Assembly (NCBI GenBank): GCA_001917585.1
Contig: MNEG01000063.1
Span: forward strand, 1 to 45,999
From: Candidatus Rokubacteria bacterium 13_1_40CM_68_15
GTDB lineage: Bacteria > Methylomirabilota > Methylomirabilia > Rokubacteriales > CSP1-6
Length of the DNA stretch: 45,999 bases
Direction: 5' to 3'
Made by a program: the position numbers and the translations under genes. Within the stretch, counting starts at the first letter, position 1. Every line of letters begins with the position of its first letter. The notes under the pieces are model-generated. The model did not search any database and had not been told where the DNA came from. It worked only from the letters and a program-made list of their open reading frames with translations. Below are positions 25,225-32,861 of the stretch, one piece after another.

Positions 25225-26571
25225 ATGAACCGACGTCAGTTCCTCACCTCCACCACCATCGGCGCCCTCGCTGCCGCCGCGGCGCCGAGAGCCGCGCTGG
25301 CGCAGGGCAAGACTGGCACGGTGCGCGTGTGGGGCGAGCCGGGGCCGTATGGCGGCGTCGCCGTCGACGGGATGAACGAGTGGGCGCAGAAGAACGCGCC
25401 CGGTCTGAAGTTCGCCATCGAGACGATCCCGTGGTCGGACGTCTACCCGAAGCTCATGACGGATCTCGCGGCGGGCCGGCCCGCGCACTGCATCAGCGTC
25501 GAGTCGCCCATCGCGTTCTAGCTCATGGCCGAGGGCCTGCTCGAGCCGCTGGACGACCTGGTCGACAAGATCGGCCGCAATCGCCTGATCCCCGGCACCA
25601 AGTGGGAGTACTGGGGCGCGTGGAAGGGCAAGCAGTACGTCATTCCCGCTCACCATCAATCGCACCTGCTCGTCGTCCGGAGCGACGTGCTGAAGGAGGC
25701 GGGCGTCACCAAGAGCCCGGTCGAGTGGAACTGGAACGACCAGCTCCAGGCGGCCAGGACCATCAAGGCCAAGACCAAGCTCTTCGGCATGTCGTTCGCG
25801 CTCGGCCGCACGATCGCCACCGATTACTACGTGATCAGCCTGCTCCACTCGGCCGGCGGTCGCATGTTCGACGCCGCCAACAAGTCGGAGGTCGTCTTCG
25901 ACAGCCCGGCCGCCGTCGAGACGTTCGAGTACATCGCCGAGCTGTTCCCGACGATGCCGCCGGGCAGCGTCGGCTACACGTTCCTCGACGTCGTCGACTC
26001 GATGGCCAAGGGCCAGACGGGCATCGCTTTCTACTGGGGCCGCGTGTTCGGGCGTGCGGCCGAGGTGGACCCGAGCGTCTTCGCCACGATGGAGGCCTAC
26101 CAGCACGCCGCCCATCCCAAGACGGGCAAGCGGCTCAACTGGAACGACTTCCAGGGCTGGCTCATCCCCAAGGACAACAATCCCTACGTCGCCGAGGTGA
26201 AACAGGCGCTCGTGTATGTCCAGACGAGCCGCGACTGGCAGATCCGCTACGCGCAGTCCCTCGTGCCCAACGTCTCGCCCGTCTTCCAGGACGTGGCCCA
26301 GGATCCGCGGCTCACCCAGCATCCGTTCTTCCAGACGAAGCGGCGCACGATCTTCGAGTACTACGTGGAGGCGCTCAAGCACGCGTCCAACTCGGGCAAC
26401 GAGCTGTTGCAGGGCATCAGCCCGCTGGCCGGCATCGTCCACGGCCGCGCGATCATCGCCCAGGGCGTCCAGCGCATGATCATCGACAAGCAACCGGCCA
26501 AGGATGCCGTGAAGTGGACCCATCAGCAGCTCGAACAGGTGCGGCGGGAGCACATCCGTCTCGTCATCTGA
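25225..26571 (+). pseudogene. Carbohydrate-type ABC binding protein with an in-frame amber codon
   Basis: One reading frame of 448 codons plus final stop encodes a family-1 extracellular binding protein, broken by a single TAG at 25519-25521 (residue 99). The two parts join in register: ESPIAF, stop, LMAEGLLEPLDDLVDKIG. The N-terminus is a Tat signal (RRQFLTSTTIGALAAAAA). The downstream half has typical features: YVIPAHHQSH, SVGYTFLDVVDSMAKGQTGIAFYWG, QGWLIPKDN. A CAG-to-TAG change would explain the lesion. The downstream ATG at 25525 would give a product without signal and N-lobe start, so it cannot replace the protein. It may be a pseudogene, a sequence error or a read-through codon. It heads an operon with two permeases and a HisD-like enzyme. 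Confidence 0.85.
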
Positions 26572-26578
26572 TCGGAAG

Positions 26579-27430
26579 CTGGGCGTCGTCTTCCTGGTCC
26601 CGTTCGCCGTCGTGTCGCTGGCGTTCGTGGTCTACCCGGCGCTCGATGCGATCCGCCTCGCCTTCTATTCCAAGCTCCCGTTCCGCAATACCTTCACCTT
26701 CGTCGGACTCGAGAACTTCCGCTACGTCCTCGCTGATCCGGTGTTCTGGGCGTCGGCGCGCCAGGCCGTCGTGTGGACGGGCGTGTCGATCCTGCTCCAG
26801 ACCGTCTTCGGCGTCGCCATCGCGCTCCTCTTGCACCAGGCGGTGCCGGACATCAACCTCTTTCGCGGCCTCCTGCTCTTTCCCTACATGGTGCCCACCG
26901 TGGTGATCGCCCTCATCTGGCGATGGATGTTCAATCCCGAGTTCGGCGTGGTGAACGCCACGCTCAAGTCGACCGGCGTGCTCCACGGCGACATCTACTG
27001 GTTCTCCGATCCGTCCTGGGCGATGGTGTCGACGATCCTGCTCAACGTCTGGAAGTTCACGCCGTTCGTGGTGATCTGCGTGCTGGCACGACTGCAAACC
27101 ATTCCCGTGGAGATCGTGGAGGCGGCCCACGTGGACGGCGCCGGCGCCTGGCGGCGCTTCCTTCATATCGTGCTGCCCCAGCTCAAGGCGGTGCTGGCGG
27201 TGGTCGTGGTGTTCCGGACGATCTGGACCTTCAACAAGTTCGAGGAGATCTACCTCCTCACGCGCGGCGGGCCCGGCACCTCGACCTTCAATCTGGCCGT
27301 CTACGCCTTCGAGCAGACGACCGCCAACCTGAAGCTCGGCGTGGCCGCCGCCACCGGCGTGATCATGCTGGTCTTCCTCTTCGCCGGGAGCGTCTTCTAC
27401 CTCCGTCTCATGCGCCAGCAGGAAGCGTGA
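26579..27430 (+). CDS. Carbohydrate-type ABC permease (MalF/UgpA type), start uncertain
   Basis: A permease of about 283 aa with six helices and the coupling motif EAAHVDGAGAWRRFLHIVLPQL. No ATG, GTG or TTG precedes the first membrane helix in frame. The frame reads DRKLGVVFLVPFAVV from the binding-protein stop, so translation probably starts at CTG 26579 or another rare codon 8-10 bases past that stop. A GTG at 26612 exists but would cut the first helix. The stop overlaps the next ATG (TGATG). The rest of the protein is intact. I place the start at 26579 for structural reasons and mark it as tentative. Confidence 0.8.
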   Translation: MGVVFLVPFAVVSLAFVVYPALDAIRLAFYSKLPFRNTFTFVGLENFRYVLADPVFWASARQAVVWTGVSILLQTVFGVAIALLLHQAVPDINLFRGLLLFPYMVPTVVIALIWRWMFNPEFGVVNATLKSTGVLHGDIYWFSDPSWAMVSTILLNVWKFTPFVVICVLARLQTIPVEIVEAAHVDGAGAWRRFLHIVLPQLKAVLAVVVVFRTIWTFNKFEEIYLLTRGGPGTSTFNLAVYAFEQTTANLKLGVAAATGVIMLVFLFAGSVFYLRLMRQQEA

Positions 27431-28326
27431 TGGCGCTGGGCCGGGCCGCGCGTCGGCGCCTGCGCGCGGCGTTCGTCTATGCGACGCTCGCCGTGGTGAC
27501 GCTGATCATGTGCTTTCCACTGCTGTGGGCGCTGGTGACGTCCGTGCGGCCGAACGAGGAGATGCTGAGCGTCCGACTGGTCCCCGACCACGTCACCGGC
27601 GCGCACTATCGCGCGCTGCTCGGCGGCCGCAGCATGTACTTCGAGGCCGGCGCGGGCGCCTACCGGGCCAGCACGGCGCCCTCCCAGCACTTCCTGGCCT
27701 GGTTCGCCAACAGCACGGTGGTCACGCTGGCGACGACGGCGGTCAGCGTGGCCGTCAGCACGCTCGCCGCCTACAGCCTCACGCGGTTTCGCTTCGTCGG
27801 GCAGTCCGTGGTGCCCTACATCAGCCTGCTCGGCTACATGACGCCGTCCATCATCTACGTCTTCCCGCTCTTCCTCGCCATCGTCGCGCTCGGACTGGCC
27901 GACCGATTGCCGAGCCTCGTCCTGGGGTATCTTTCGATCACGCTGCCGTTCAGCATGTGGCTCATGGGGGCGTTCCTGCGCTCGATCCCGCTGGAGGTGG
28001 AAGAAGCCGGTCTCATCGACGGGGCCAGCCGCTTCCAGGTGTTTCGCCGCATCGTGCTGCCGCTGGCCGTTCCCGGCATCGTGGCCACGTCCATCTTCTC
28101 GTTCATCGTGGCCTGGAACGATTATCTGATCGCGCGGATCTTCATCAACTCGATCACACAGCTCCCCCTCACCGTCGGTGTCATGCACTTCTTCGAGGGC
28201 ACCCACGTGGACTGGGGGCTGATGATGGCCGCCGCCGTCCTCATAACGTTACCGCTGGCGGTATTGTTCATGTTTGTCCAGCGGCAGCTCGTCGTCGGCT
28301 TCGGCGCGGGCGCCGTCAAGGGCTAG
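27430..28326 (+). CDS. Carbohydrate-type ABC permease (MalG/UgpE type)
   Basis: A 298-aa inner-membrane permease. The first helix (VYATLAVVTLIMCFPLLWALVTS) is followed by a periplasmic loop longer than usual (residues about 40-95, with SMYFEAGAGAYRAS), as in many MalG proteins. The coupling motif is EEAGLIDGASRFQVFRRIVLPLAVP (EAA region at about 190-215; core EEAGLIDGASRFQVF). Its ATG shares one base with the preceding stop. No ATPase gene follows; the importer must borrow a MsmK/UgpC-type ATPase from elsewhere, possibly shared. Confidence 0.92.
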   Translation: MALGRAARRRLRAAFVYATLAVVTLIMCFPLLWALVTSVRPNEEMLSVRLVPDHVTGAHYRALLGGRSMYFEAGAGAYRASTAPSQHFLAWFANSTVVTLATTAVSVAVSTLAAYSLTRFRFVGQSVVPYISLLGYMTPSIIYVFPLFLAIVALGLADRLPSLVLGYLSITLPFSMWLMGAFLRSIPLEVEEAGLIDGASRFQVFRRIVLPLAVPGIVATSIFSFIVAWNDYLIARIFINSITQLPLTVGVMHFFEGTHVDWGLMMAAAVLITLPLAVLFMFVQRQLVVGFGAGAVKG

Positions 28327-28335
28327 GAGGCCCGT

Positions 28336-29616
28336 ATGCGTGAATACCTGAAAAAAGCCGTGCCGCGTCCGCCCGAGGACGACGCCGCCGTCCGCCAGAC
28401 CGTGAGCGATATCCTCGACGCCGTTCGCGACCGCGGCGACAAGGCCGTGCGCGAGTGGTCCGAGCGGCTCGATCGATGGTCGCCGCCGGCCTTTCGCCTG
28501 TCGCAGGCTGAGATCGAGTCAGCCATCGCGCGGGTGAGCGTCGAGGACCGGCGCGTGATCGATTACTGCCGCGACCAGGTTGCGGCGTTCGCCCGGCGCC
28601 AGCGCGAGAGCCTCCGCGAGTTCGACGTGGAGCTGCAGCCGGGCATCCGCCTGGGCCAGCGGCTCATCCCGGTCCAGTGCGTCGGCGCGTATGTGCCGGG
28701 AGGCCGCTATCCGCTGGTCGCCTCGGCGCTGATGAGCATCGTCACCGCCAAGGTGGCCGGCGTCGAGCGCATCGTCGCGTGCTCACCTCCGACACCGCCC
28801 GACACCACGCCACGCGGCATCTACCCCGCCACGCTGTACGCGATGTTCGCCGCCGGCGCGGATGAGATCTACTGCATCGGCGGCGTGCAAGCGCTCGGCG
28901 CCATGGCGTACGGCACCGGGACGCTGCCCTCCGTCGCTATGGTCGTCGGGCCGGGCAACCAGTACGTGGCCGAAGCCAAGCGGCAGATCTTCGGTGCCGT
29001 CGGCATCGACCTGCTGGCCGGGCCGACGGAGATCCTCGTCATCGCCGACGACAGCGCCGACCCCGGCGTCGTCGCCTGCGACCTTCTGGGCCAGGCCGAG
29101 CACGGCCCCACCTCGCCGGCAATCCTCATCACCACGTCGCGCGCGCTCGGCGAGGCCGTTGTCTACGAGTGCGAGCGGCAGATTCCGACCCTGGGCACGC
29201 GCGAGGTCGTCCGCGAGGCGTGGGACAGGAACGGTGAGGTGATCGTCGTCGGCTCCGACGAGGAAGCGGCTGCCCTGGCCGATCAGTATGCCCCCGAGCA
29301 CCTCGAAGTCCAGACGAGAGACCTCGACTGGTACCTCGGGCGGCTCCGCAACTACGGCTCGCTCTTCCTCGGCGAGGAATCGACGGTGGCCTACTCCGAC
29401 AAGACGATCGGTCCGAACCATATCCTGCCGACGGGCCGGGCCGCCCGCTACACGGGTGGGCTCTGGGTGGGCAAGTTCATCAAGACCGTGACCTGGCAGC
29501 GGCTCAGCCGGGAAGCCAGCGGCCGCGTCGCGCCCACGGTCGCTCGCGTCTGCGAGATCGAGGGCATGCTGGCACACAAGGCCACGGCGGACCTCAGGGA
29601 GGAGCGTTACCGATAG
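28336..29616 (+). CDS. HisD-family dehydrogenase (histidinol / sulfopropanediol dehydrogenase-like)
   Basis: A 426-aa zinc- and NAD-dependent enzyme of the histidinol dehydrogenase family. Zinc ligands match HisD: Gln and His in LLGQAEHGP, Asp in YSDKTIGPNH and His in MLAHKATADLR. The catalytic Glu-His pair is in YAPEHLEVQ. The N-terminal VPGGRYPLVASALM differs from the PGGxAxYPSS pattern of biosynthetic HisD and resembles catabolic HisD-like enzymes such as HpsN, which oxidises 2,3-dihydroxypropane-1-sulfonate. It lies 9 bases after the permease gene, with AGGAGG overlapping that stop, in a transporter operon and not with his genes. So it probably oxidises the imported polyol-like compound. 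The substrate remains inferred. Confidence 0.85.
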   Translation: MREYLKKAVPRPPEDDAAVRQTVSDILDAVRDRGDKAVREWSERLDRWSPPAFRLSQAEIESAIARVSVEDRRVIDYCRDQVAAFARRQRESLREFDVELQPGIRLGQRLIPVQCVGAYVPGGRYPLVASALMSIVTAKVAGVERIVACSPPTPPDTTPRGIYPATLYAMFAAGADEIYCIGGVQALGAMAYGTGTLPSVAMVVGPGNQYVAEAKRQIFGAVGIDLLAGPTEILVIADDSADPGVVACDLLGQAEHGPTSPAILITTSRALGEAVVYECERQIPTLGTREVVREAWDRNGEVIVVGSDEEAAALADQYAPEHLEVQTRDLDWYLGRLRNYGSLFLGEESTVAYSDKTIGPNHILPTGRAARYTGGLWVGKFIKTVTWQRLSREASGRVAPTVARVCEIEGMLAHKATADLREERYR

Positions 29617-29651
29617 GCGTCTCAGGGAGGGGCGGGAGTTATCCTGGGGTC

Positions 29652-30176
29652 ATGAGGATTACTCTATTTGCCTTCCTGCTTCTGCTGACCGCCGCGCCGA
29701 GCTTCGCATTCGATCTGAAGAGCCCGGCGTTCGGGCAAAACGCTTCGATTCCTCGGACACATAGCTGTGACGGGCCGGATCGATCGCCTCCGCTCCGCTG
29801 GACCGATCCCCCGTCCGGGGCGAAGAGCTACGCCCTCGTGGTCGAGGACCCCGATGCCCCATCAGGGACGTGGGTCCACTGGGTCCTGTATCGCATTCCC
29901 CCCGCCACCCGGCAGCTCCCCGAGGGCGTCCCCACCCGGGAGACCGTGCCGGGTGCCGGCACCCAGGGGGTGAACGACTTCAAGAAGGTCGGCTGGGGTG
30001 GGCCGTGCCCCCCGCCGGGGTCAGCCCATCGGTATGTCTTCACCCTGTACGCTCTGGACAGCGATCTCACCCTCCCTCCTGGCACCACCAGGAGCGACCT
30101 CCAGACCGCCATGGAGGGCCATGTCCTGGGCCAGGCCGAGCTGACCGGCCGCTTCCAGAACCGCCGGAGCCGGTGA
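29652..30176 (+). CDS. YbhB/YbcL-type PEBP (Raf-kinase-inhibitor-like) protein, exported
   Basis: A 174-aa phosphatidylethanolamine-binding-protein family member with a signal peptide (MRITLFAFLLLLTAAPSFA). Family motifs are the ligand-pocket VVEDPDAPSGTWVHWVLYRIP (seen as EDPDAPSGTWVHWV) and the GGPCPPPGSAHRYVFTLYALD block (GPCPPPGSAHRYVF). The length is typical of bacterial members. The ligand and role are not known for most bacterial PEBPs. It follows the HisD-like gene by 35 bases and may belong to that transcript. Confidence 0.92.
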   Translation: MRITLFAFLLLLTAAPSFAFDLKSPAFGQNASIPRTHSCDGPDRSPPLRWTDPPSGAKSYALVVEDPDAPSGTWVHWVLYRIPPATRQLPEGVPTRETVPGAGTQGVNDFKKVGWGGPCPPPGSAHRYVFTLYALDSDLTLPPGTTRSDLQTAMEGHVLGQAELTGRFQNRRSR

Positions 30177-30328
30177 GCGCCTGCTGGCGTTCGAGGCCCG
30201 GATGGAGTAGTCTCTCCGCGTCCGGCGCGGCGTGCGGCCGAGGGCTGGCCGCCTCGACGAGCCCACGTCTCCACGCTTCTTCCGCCGACGGGGACGTGAC
30301 GAACACGCGGAAGACCGAGGTGCGCCAG

Positions 30329-30637
30329 ATGGCCGTGAAGCTCTTTGTCGGTGGCCTCTCCTTCTCCACGTCGAGTGATCGTCTCCGCGAGGTCTTCGCT
30401 GCGATCGGCAGCGTCGAGTCGGCCCGCGTCGTGACGGACCGTGACACTGGCCGCTCCCGGGGCTTCGGCTTCGTGGAGATGGCGAGTGATCAGGACGCCC
30501 AGCAGGCTGTTTCTCGGCTCAACGGCCAGGACGTCGATGGCCGTCAGATCAAGGTGGAGGTCGCCAAGCCGTCCGAACGCGGCGGCGGCGATCGGGGCGG
30601 CCCGCGCGGCGGTGGTGGCCGCGGCGGGCGCTGGTAG
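30329..30637 (+). CDS. Small RRM-type RNA-binding protein with RGG tail
   Basis: A 102-aa single RNA-recognition-motif protein. RNP2 is KLFVGGLSF and RNP1 is RGFGFVEM; the tail after residue 82 is a Gly/Arg-rich RGG stretch (GGGDRGGPRGGGGRGG). Similar RRM-Gly proteins in cyanobacteria and proteobacteria bind mRNA, often under cold stress. The ATG at 30329 begins the RRM fold directly. A 152-bp gap upstream could hold its own promoter. The next small gene starts 6 bases after its stop, so the pair probably share a transcript. Confidence 0.93.
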   Translation: MAVKLFVGGLSFSTSSDRLREVFAAIGSVESARVVTDRDTGRSRGFGFVEMASDQDAQQAVSRLNGQDVDGRQIKVEVAKPSERGGGDRGGPRGGGGRGGRW

Positions 30638-30643
30638 CCCGCC

Positions 30644-30859
30644 ATGCACGTCTACGCCGTCTGCACACCGAGGGACAAGGGTTGGCGCTGGCGCATCATG
30701 AACGCGGCCGGTGAGTGTGTGGAGGAATCGCGCACGCGCTTCGCGACCATCAGCGTCGCGGTCGCCGAGGGCACCCGACGACTGGCCGCCATGAAGACCG
30801 TCGATCGCTCCGTGCCGCGGAATCCGTACCGGCTCACGACGCACCTGCGCTCGCGCTGA
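30644..30859 (+). CDS. Small conserved protein, paralog of the 39643-39861 gene (copy 1)
   Basis: A 71-aa basic protein I cannot name. It starts MHVYAVCTPRD, then WRWRIMNAAGECVEES and RFATISVAVAEGTRRL. The same pattern (MHV-AI, WRW-I, VEES-RF-TI, EG-RL) recurs in the protein at 39643-39861, so they form one family. The order beta-strand, beta-strand, helix recalls DUF1508/DUF2188-like small folds, but I cannot confirm this. Spacing suggests co-expression with the RRM protein. Confidence 0.75.
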   Translation: MHVYAVCTPRDKGWRWRIMNAAGECVEESRTRFATISVAVAEGTRRLAAMKTVDRSVPRNPYRLTTHLRSR

Positions 30860-30874
30860 CCGCGCGGCGCGACG

Positions 30875-31738
30875 TCAGCCCGTCCCGAACCGCAACACGA
30901 CCATCACTCCGGCGACGATCAGCACCGTCGCCACTCCGATCCGCCAGGTCACCCGCTCGAGGTCGCGCAGGAACAACGCGGCCAGCGCCACCGCGAAGAT
31001 CGAGTGCGAGTTCGTCAGCGGCGAGACGACGGCCACGGTGCCGCTGGCCAGCGCCCGCCACATCATCACGTAGGCGAAGCCCTCCGCCACACCCGCGCAC
31101 ATCAGCAGCTTGAGCCCGAGCCATTCGACGCGCAGCTCGCGCCGGGCCGCGATGATCGCGTAGGTCCACATGATGGCGACCGACGTCGCCGTGGACACCG
31201 CGGCGGCCAGTACCGGATCGGCGAAGTCACGAAACCCGTAGCGAGTCACGTTGTCGCGCACGGCGAATCCGACCGCGGCCAGCCCCGCGAACACGAGATC
31301 GCGGCGCCGCCAGCTCCGATCGCCCGGCGGGCGCTTCGACAGCAGGGACCCGCCCACGACGATCGCCGCCGCCCCGATCATGAGCAGCCACGAGGGCCGC
31401 TCGCCGAGGAAGACGATGGCGAGCACGACCGAGACGAGGGGCGCGGTCGAGCCCACGGCATAGGTGCGCGCGACGCCGACGCGGTCGATGCCGGTGAAGA
31501 GCGCCAGCCGGGCCAACCCGGGCGCGATCACGCCCGCCACGACGAAGGGCAGGATGCGCGGTGTCAGCAGACCGTCGAGTGACGTCGTGGAGAGCGTCAG
31601 CGCCCAGACCACCACGGTCGTGAACGTGACCGACAGCACGGCCGCCGGGAGCGGATTGACGTACTGGAGGCCGCGCTTGAGAAAGACGCCGGCGACTCCG
31701 AAGCCGAACGCCGCCGACAGCGCGAGGAGCGGCGTCAA
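30875..31738 (-). CDS. EamA/DMT-family transporter
   Basis: A 287-aa inner-membrane protein with about ten helices in two EamA repeats (first half FGFGVAGVFLKRGL ... FLGERPSWLLMIGAAAIVVGG, second half ending AALFLRDLERVTWRIGVATVLIVAGVMVV; shown in part). The repeat-closing FLGER and FLRDLE motifs are typical. Drug/metabolite transporters of this kind export amino acids, nucleotides or drugs; the substrate cannot be read from sequence. It follows the DUF1330 gene by 4 bases in a three-gene operon with coaX. Confidence 0.9.
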   Translation of the reverse strand: MTPLLALSAAFGFGVAGVFLKRGLQYVNPLPAAVLSVTFTTVVVWALTLSTTSLDGLLTPRILPFVVAGVIAPGLARLALFTGIDRVGVARTYAVGSTAPLVSVVLAIVFLGERPSWLLMIGAAAIVVGGSLLSKRPPGDRSWRRRDLVFAGLAAVGFAVRDNVTRYGFRDFADPVLAAAVSTATSVAIMWTYAIIAARRELRVEWLGLKLLMCAGVAEGFAYVMMWRALASGTVAVVSPLTNSHSIFAVALAALFLRDLERVTWRIGVATVLIVAGVMVVLRFGTG

Positions 31739-31742
31739 GCCG

Positions 31743-32033
31743 CTAGGAAGCGCCCTCGATCACGATCACCTTGCCCCTGGAGGCCTTCATCCGCAGCGCC
31801 TTCGGGCCGCGATACTCCTCGGAGTCGTACCAGCGCCGCGCCTGTTCCACCGACGGGAACTCGAGGACGACGAGACGCTTGGGCTGCCAGCCGCCCTCGA
31901 GCGTGTGCACGGTGCCACCGCGGGCGAGAAACTTACCGCCGTACTTCTGCACCGTCGCCGGGACCTGCTTGCGGTACTCCTCGAACGCGGTGGGGTCGGT
32001 GATCTCGATCTCCGCGATCACGTAGCCGGGCAC
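31743..32033 (-). CDS. DUF1330 family protein
   Basis: A 96-aa ferredoxin-like alpha+beta protein of the DUF1330 (dimeric alpha/beta barrel) family. It shows GYVIAEIEITDPTAFEEYRK, then KFLARGGTVHTLEGGWQPKRLVVLEFPS, and RRWYDSEEY with conserved Tyr and Glu (three blocks, together about 60 residues). The GTG start at 32033 has AGGAGG 4 bases upstream and lies 8 bases from the coaX stop. Function unknown; family members are small cytosolic dimers. Confidence 0.92.
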   Translation of the reverse strand: MPGYVIAEIEITDPTAFEEYRKQVPATVQKYGGKFLARGGTVHTLEGGWQPKRLVVLEFPSVEQARRWYDSEEYRGPKALRMKASRGKVIVIEGAS

Positions 32034-32041
32034 GAGGCCTC

Positions 32042-32734
32042 CTATTTTTGCAGGCGCTGGTAGATGAGACGCAGGCCTTCGAGCTTGAGGTCGGCGTTGA
32101 GGTGCTGGATGCTCCCGGCCACGTCCGCCATCAACGAGGCGAGGCCGCCGGTGGCCACGACGGTGACGTCGCTGCCGAGCTCGCGGCGCATGCGCCCGAT
32201 GATGCCGTCGATGAGTCCGGCGAACCCGTACACGATTCCCGACTGGATGTTGGTCACGGTATCGCGCCCGATGGCGTGCTCGGGCCGGACCAGCTCGACG
32301 CGATAGAGGCGGGCCGCGCGCGTCAGGAGCGCGTCGGCGGCGATGCCGATGCCGGGCGCGATGGCGCCGCCCACGAACCGGCCGCGGCCGTCGACGCAAT
32401 CGAACCGCGTGGCCGTGCCGAGGTCCACCACGATGATCGGCGCGCCGTAGATCGCGACGGCGGCCACGGAGGCCACGATGCGATCGGCGCCGACCGAGCG
32501 CGGGTCGTCGACCGCGAGCGGAATGGCCTCCAGGCTCGCGTCCACCGTGATCGGCGTCGCCCCGAAGTACTTCGTATCGACGCCGCGCGTGCGCAGGAGC
32601 GTTTCCACGAAGAGGCCGTATTCATCGGCCGTCTGCTCGCGCCGCGTGGTGAGCGACCACGATACGAGCAGACGTGCGTCGTCGCAAACGCCGACCTTGG
32701 TGTTGGTGTTGCCGACGTCGATCACGAGGAGCAT
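32042..32734 (-). CDS. coaX: Type III pantothenate kinase CoaX with apparent internal deletion
   Basis: A 230-aa protein of the CoaX family, which phosphorylates pantothenate in the first committed step of coenzyme A synthesis. It shows the P-loop-like LLVIDVGNTNTKVGV, VGADRIVASV with the general-base Asp, VVDLGTATRFD and the end block TGGLASLM and LEGLRLIYQ. Compared with known CoaX proteins (about 245-260 aa) it lacks roughly 25-30 residues between LLRTRGVDT and KYFGATPIT, where family members have a strand and helix around an SVVP motif. The frame is kept. It may have altered or lost activity. The ATG at 32734 is the family start. Confidence 0.88.
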   Translation of the reverse strand: MLLVIDVGNTNTKVGVCDDARLLVSWSLTTRREQTADEYGLFVETLLRTRGVDTKYFGATPITVDASLEAIPLAVDDPRSVGADRIVASVAAVAIYGAPIIVVDLGTATRFDCVDGRGRFVGGAIAPGIGIAADALLTRAARLYRVELVRPEHAIGRDTVTNIQSGIVYGFAGLIDGIIGRMRRELGSDVTVVATGGLASLMADVAGSIQHLNADLKLEGLRLIYQRLQK

Positions 32735-32819
32735 CGCGTTCGCAGCATAGGCCGCGGGCGCGAACGAGTCAACGCTCCGGCCCCGATGTGCCGGTGCGTT
32801 CCCCGTCGTGCGATTGCGC

Positions 32820-32825
32820 GATAAT
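32820..32825 (+). promoter_or_regulatory. Weak -10 candidate for the FAD oxidoreductase gene
   Basis: GATAAT (5/6 of the -10 consensus) lies 36 bases before the ATG at 32862, in the 127-bp gap that separates the divergent coaX operon. No clear -35 box is found 15-18 bp upstream. Confidence 0.3.
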
Positions 32826-32861
32826 GCGAGCCTGCGAGGGGGGTCGCGAGGAGAAGTCCAG

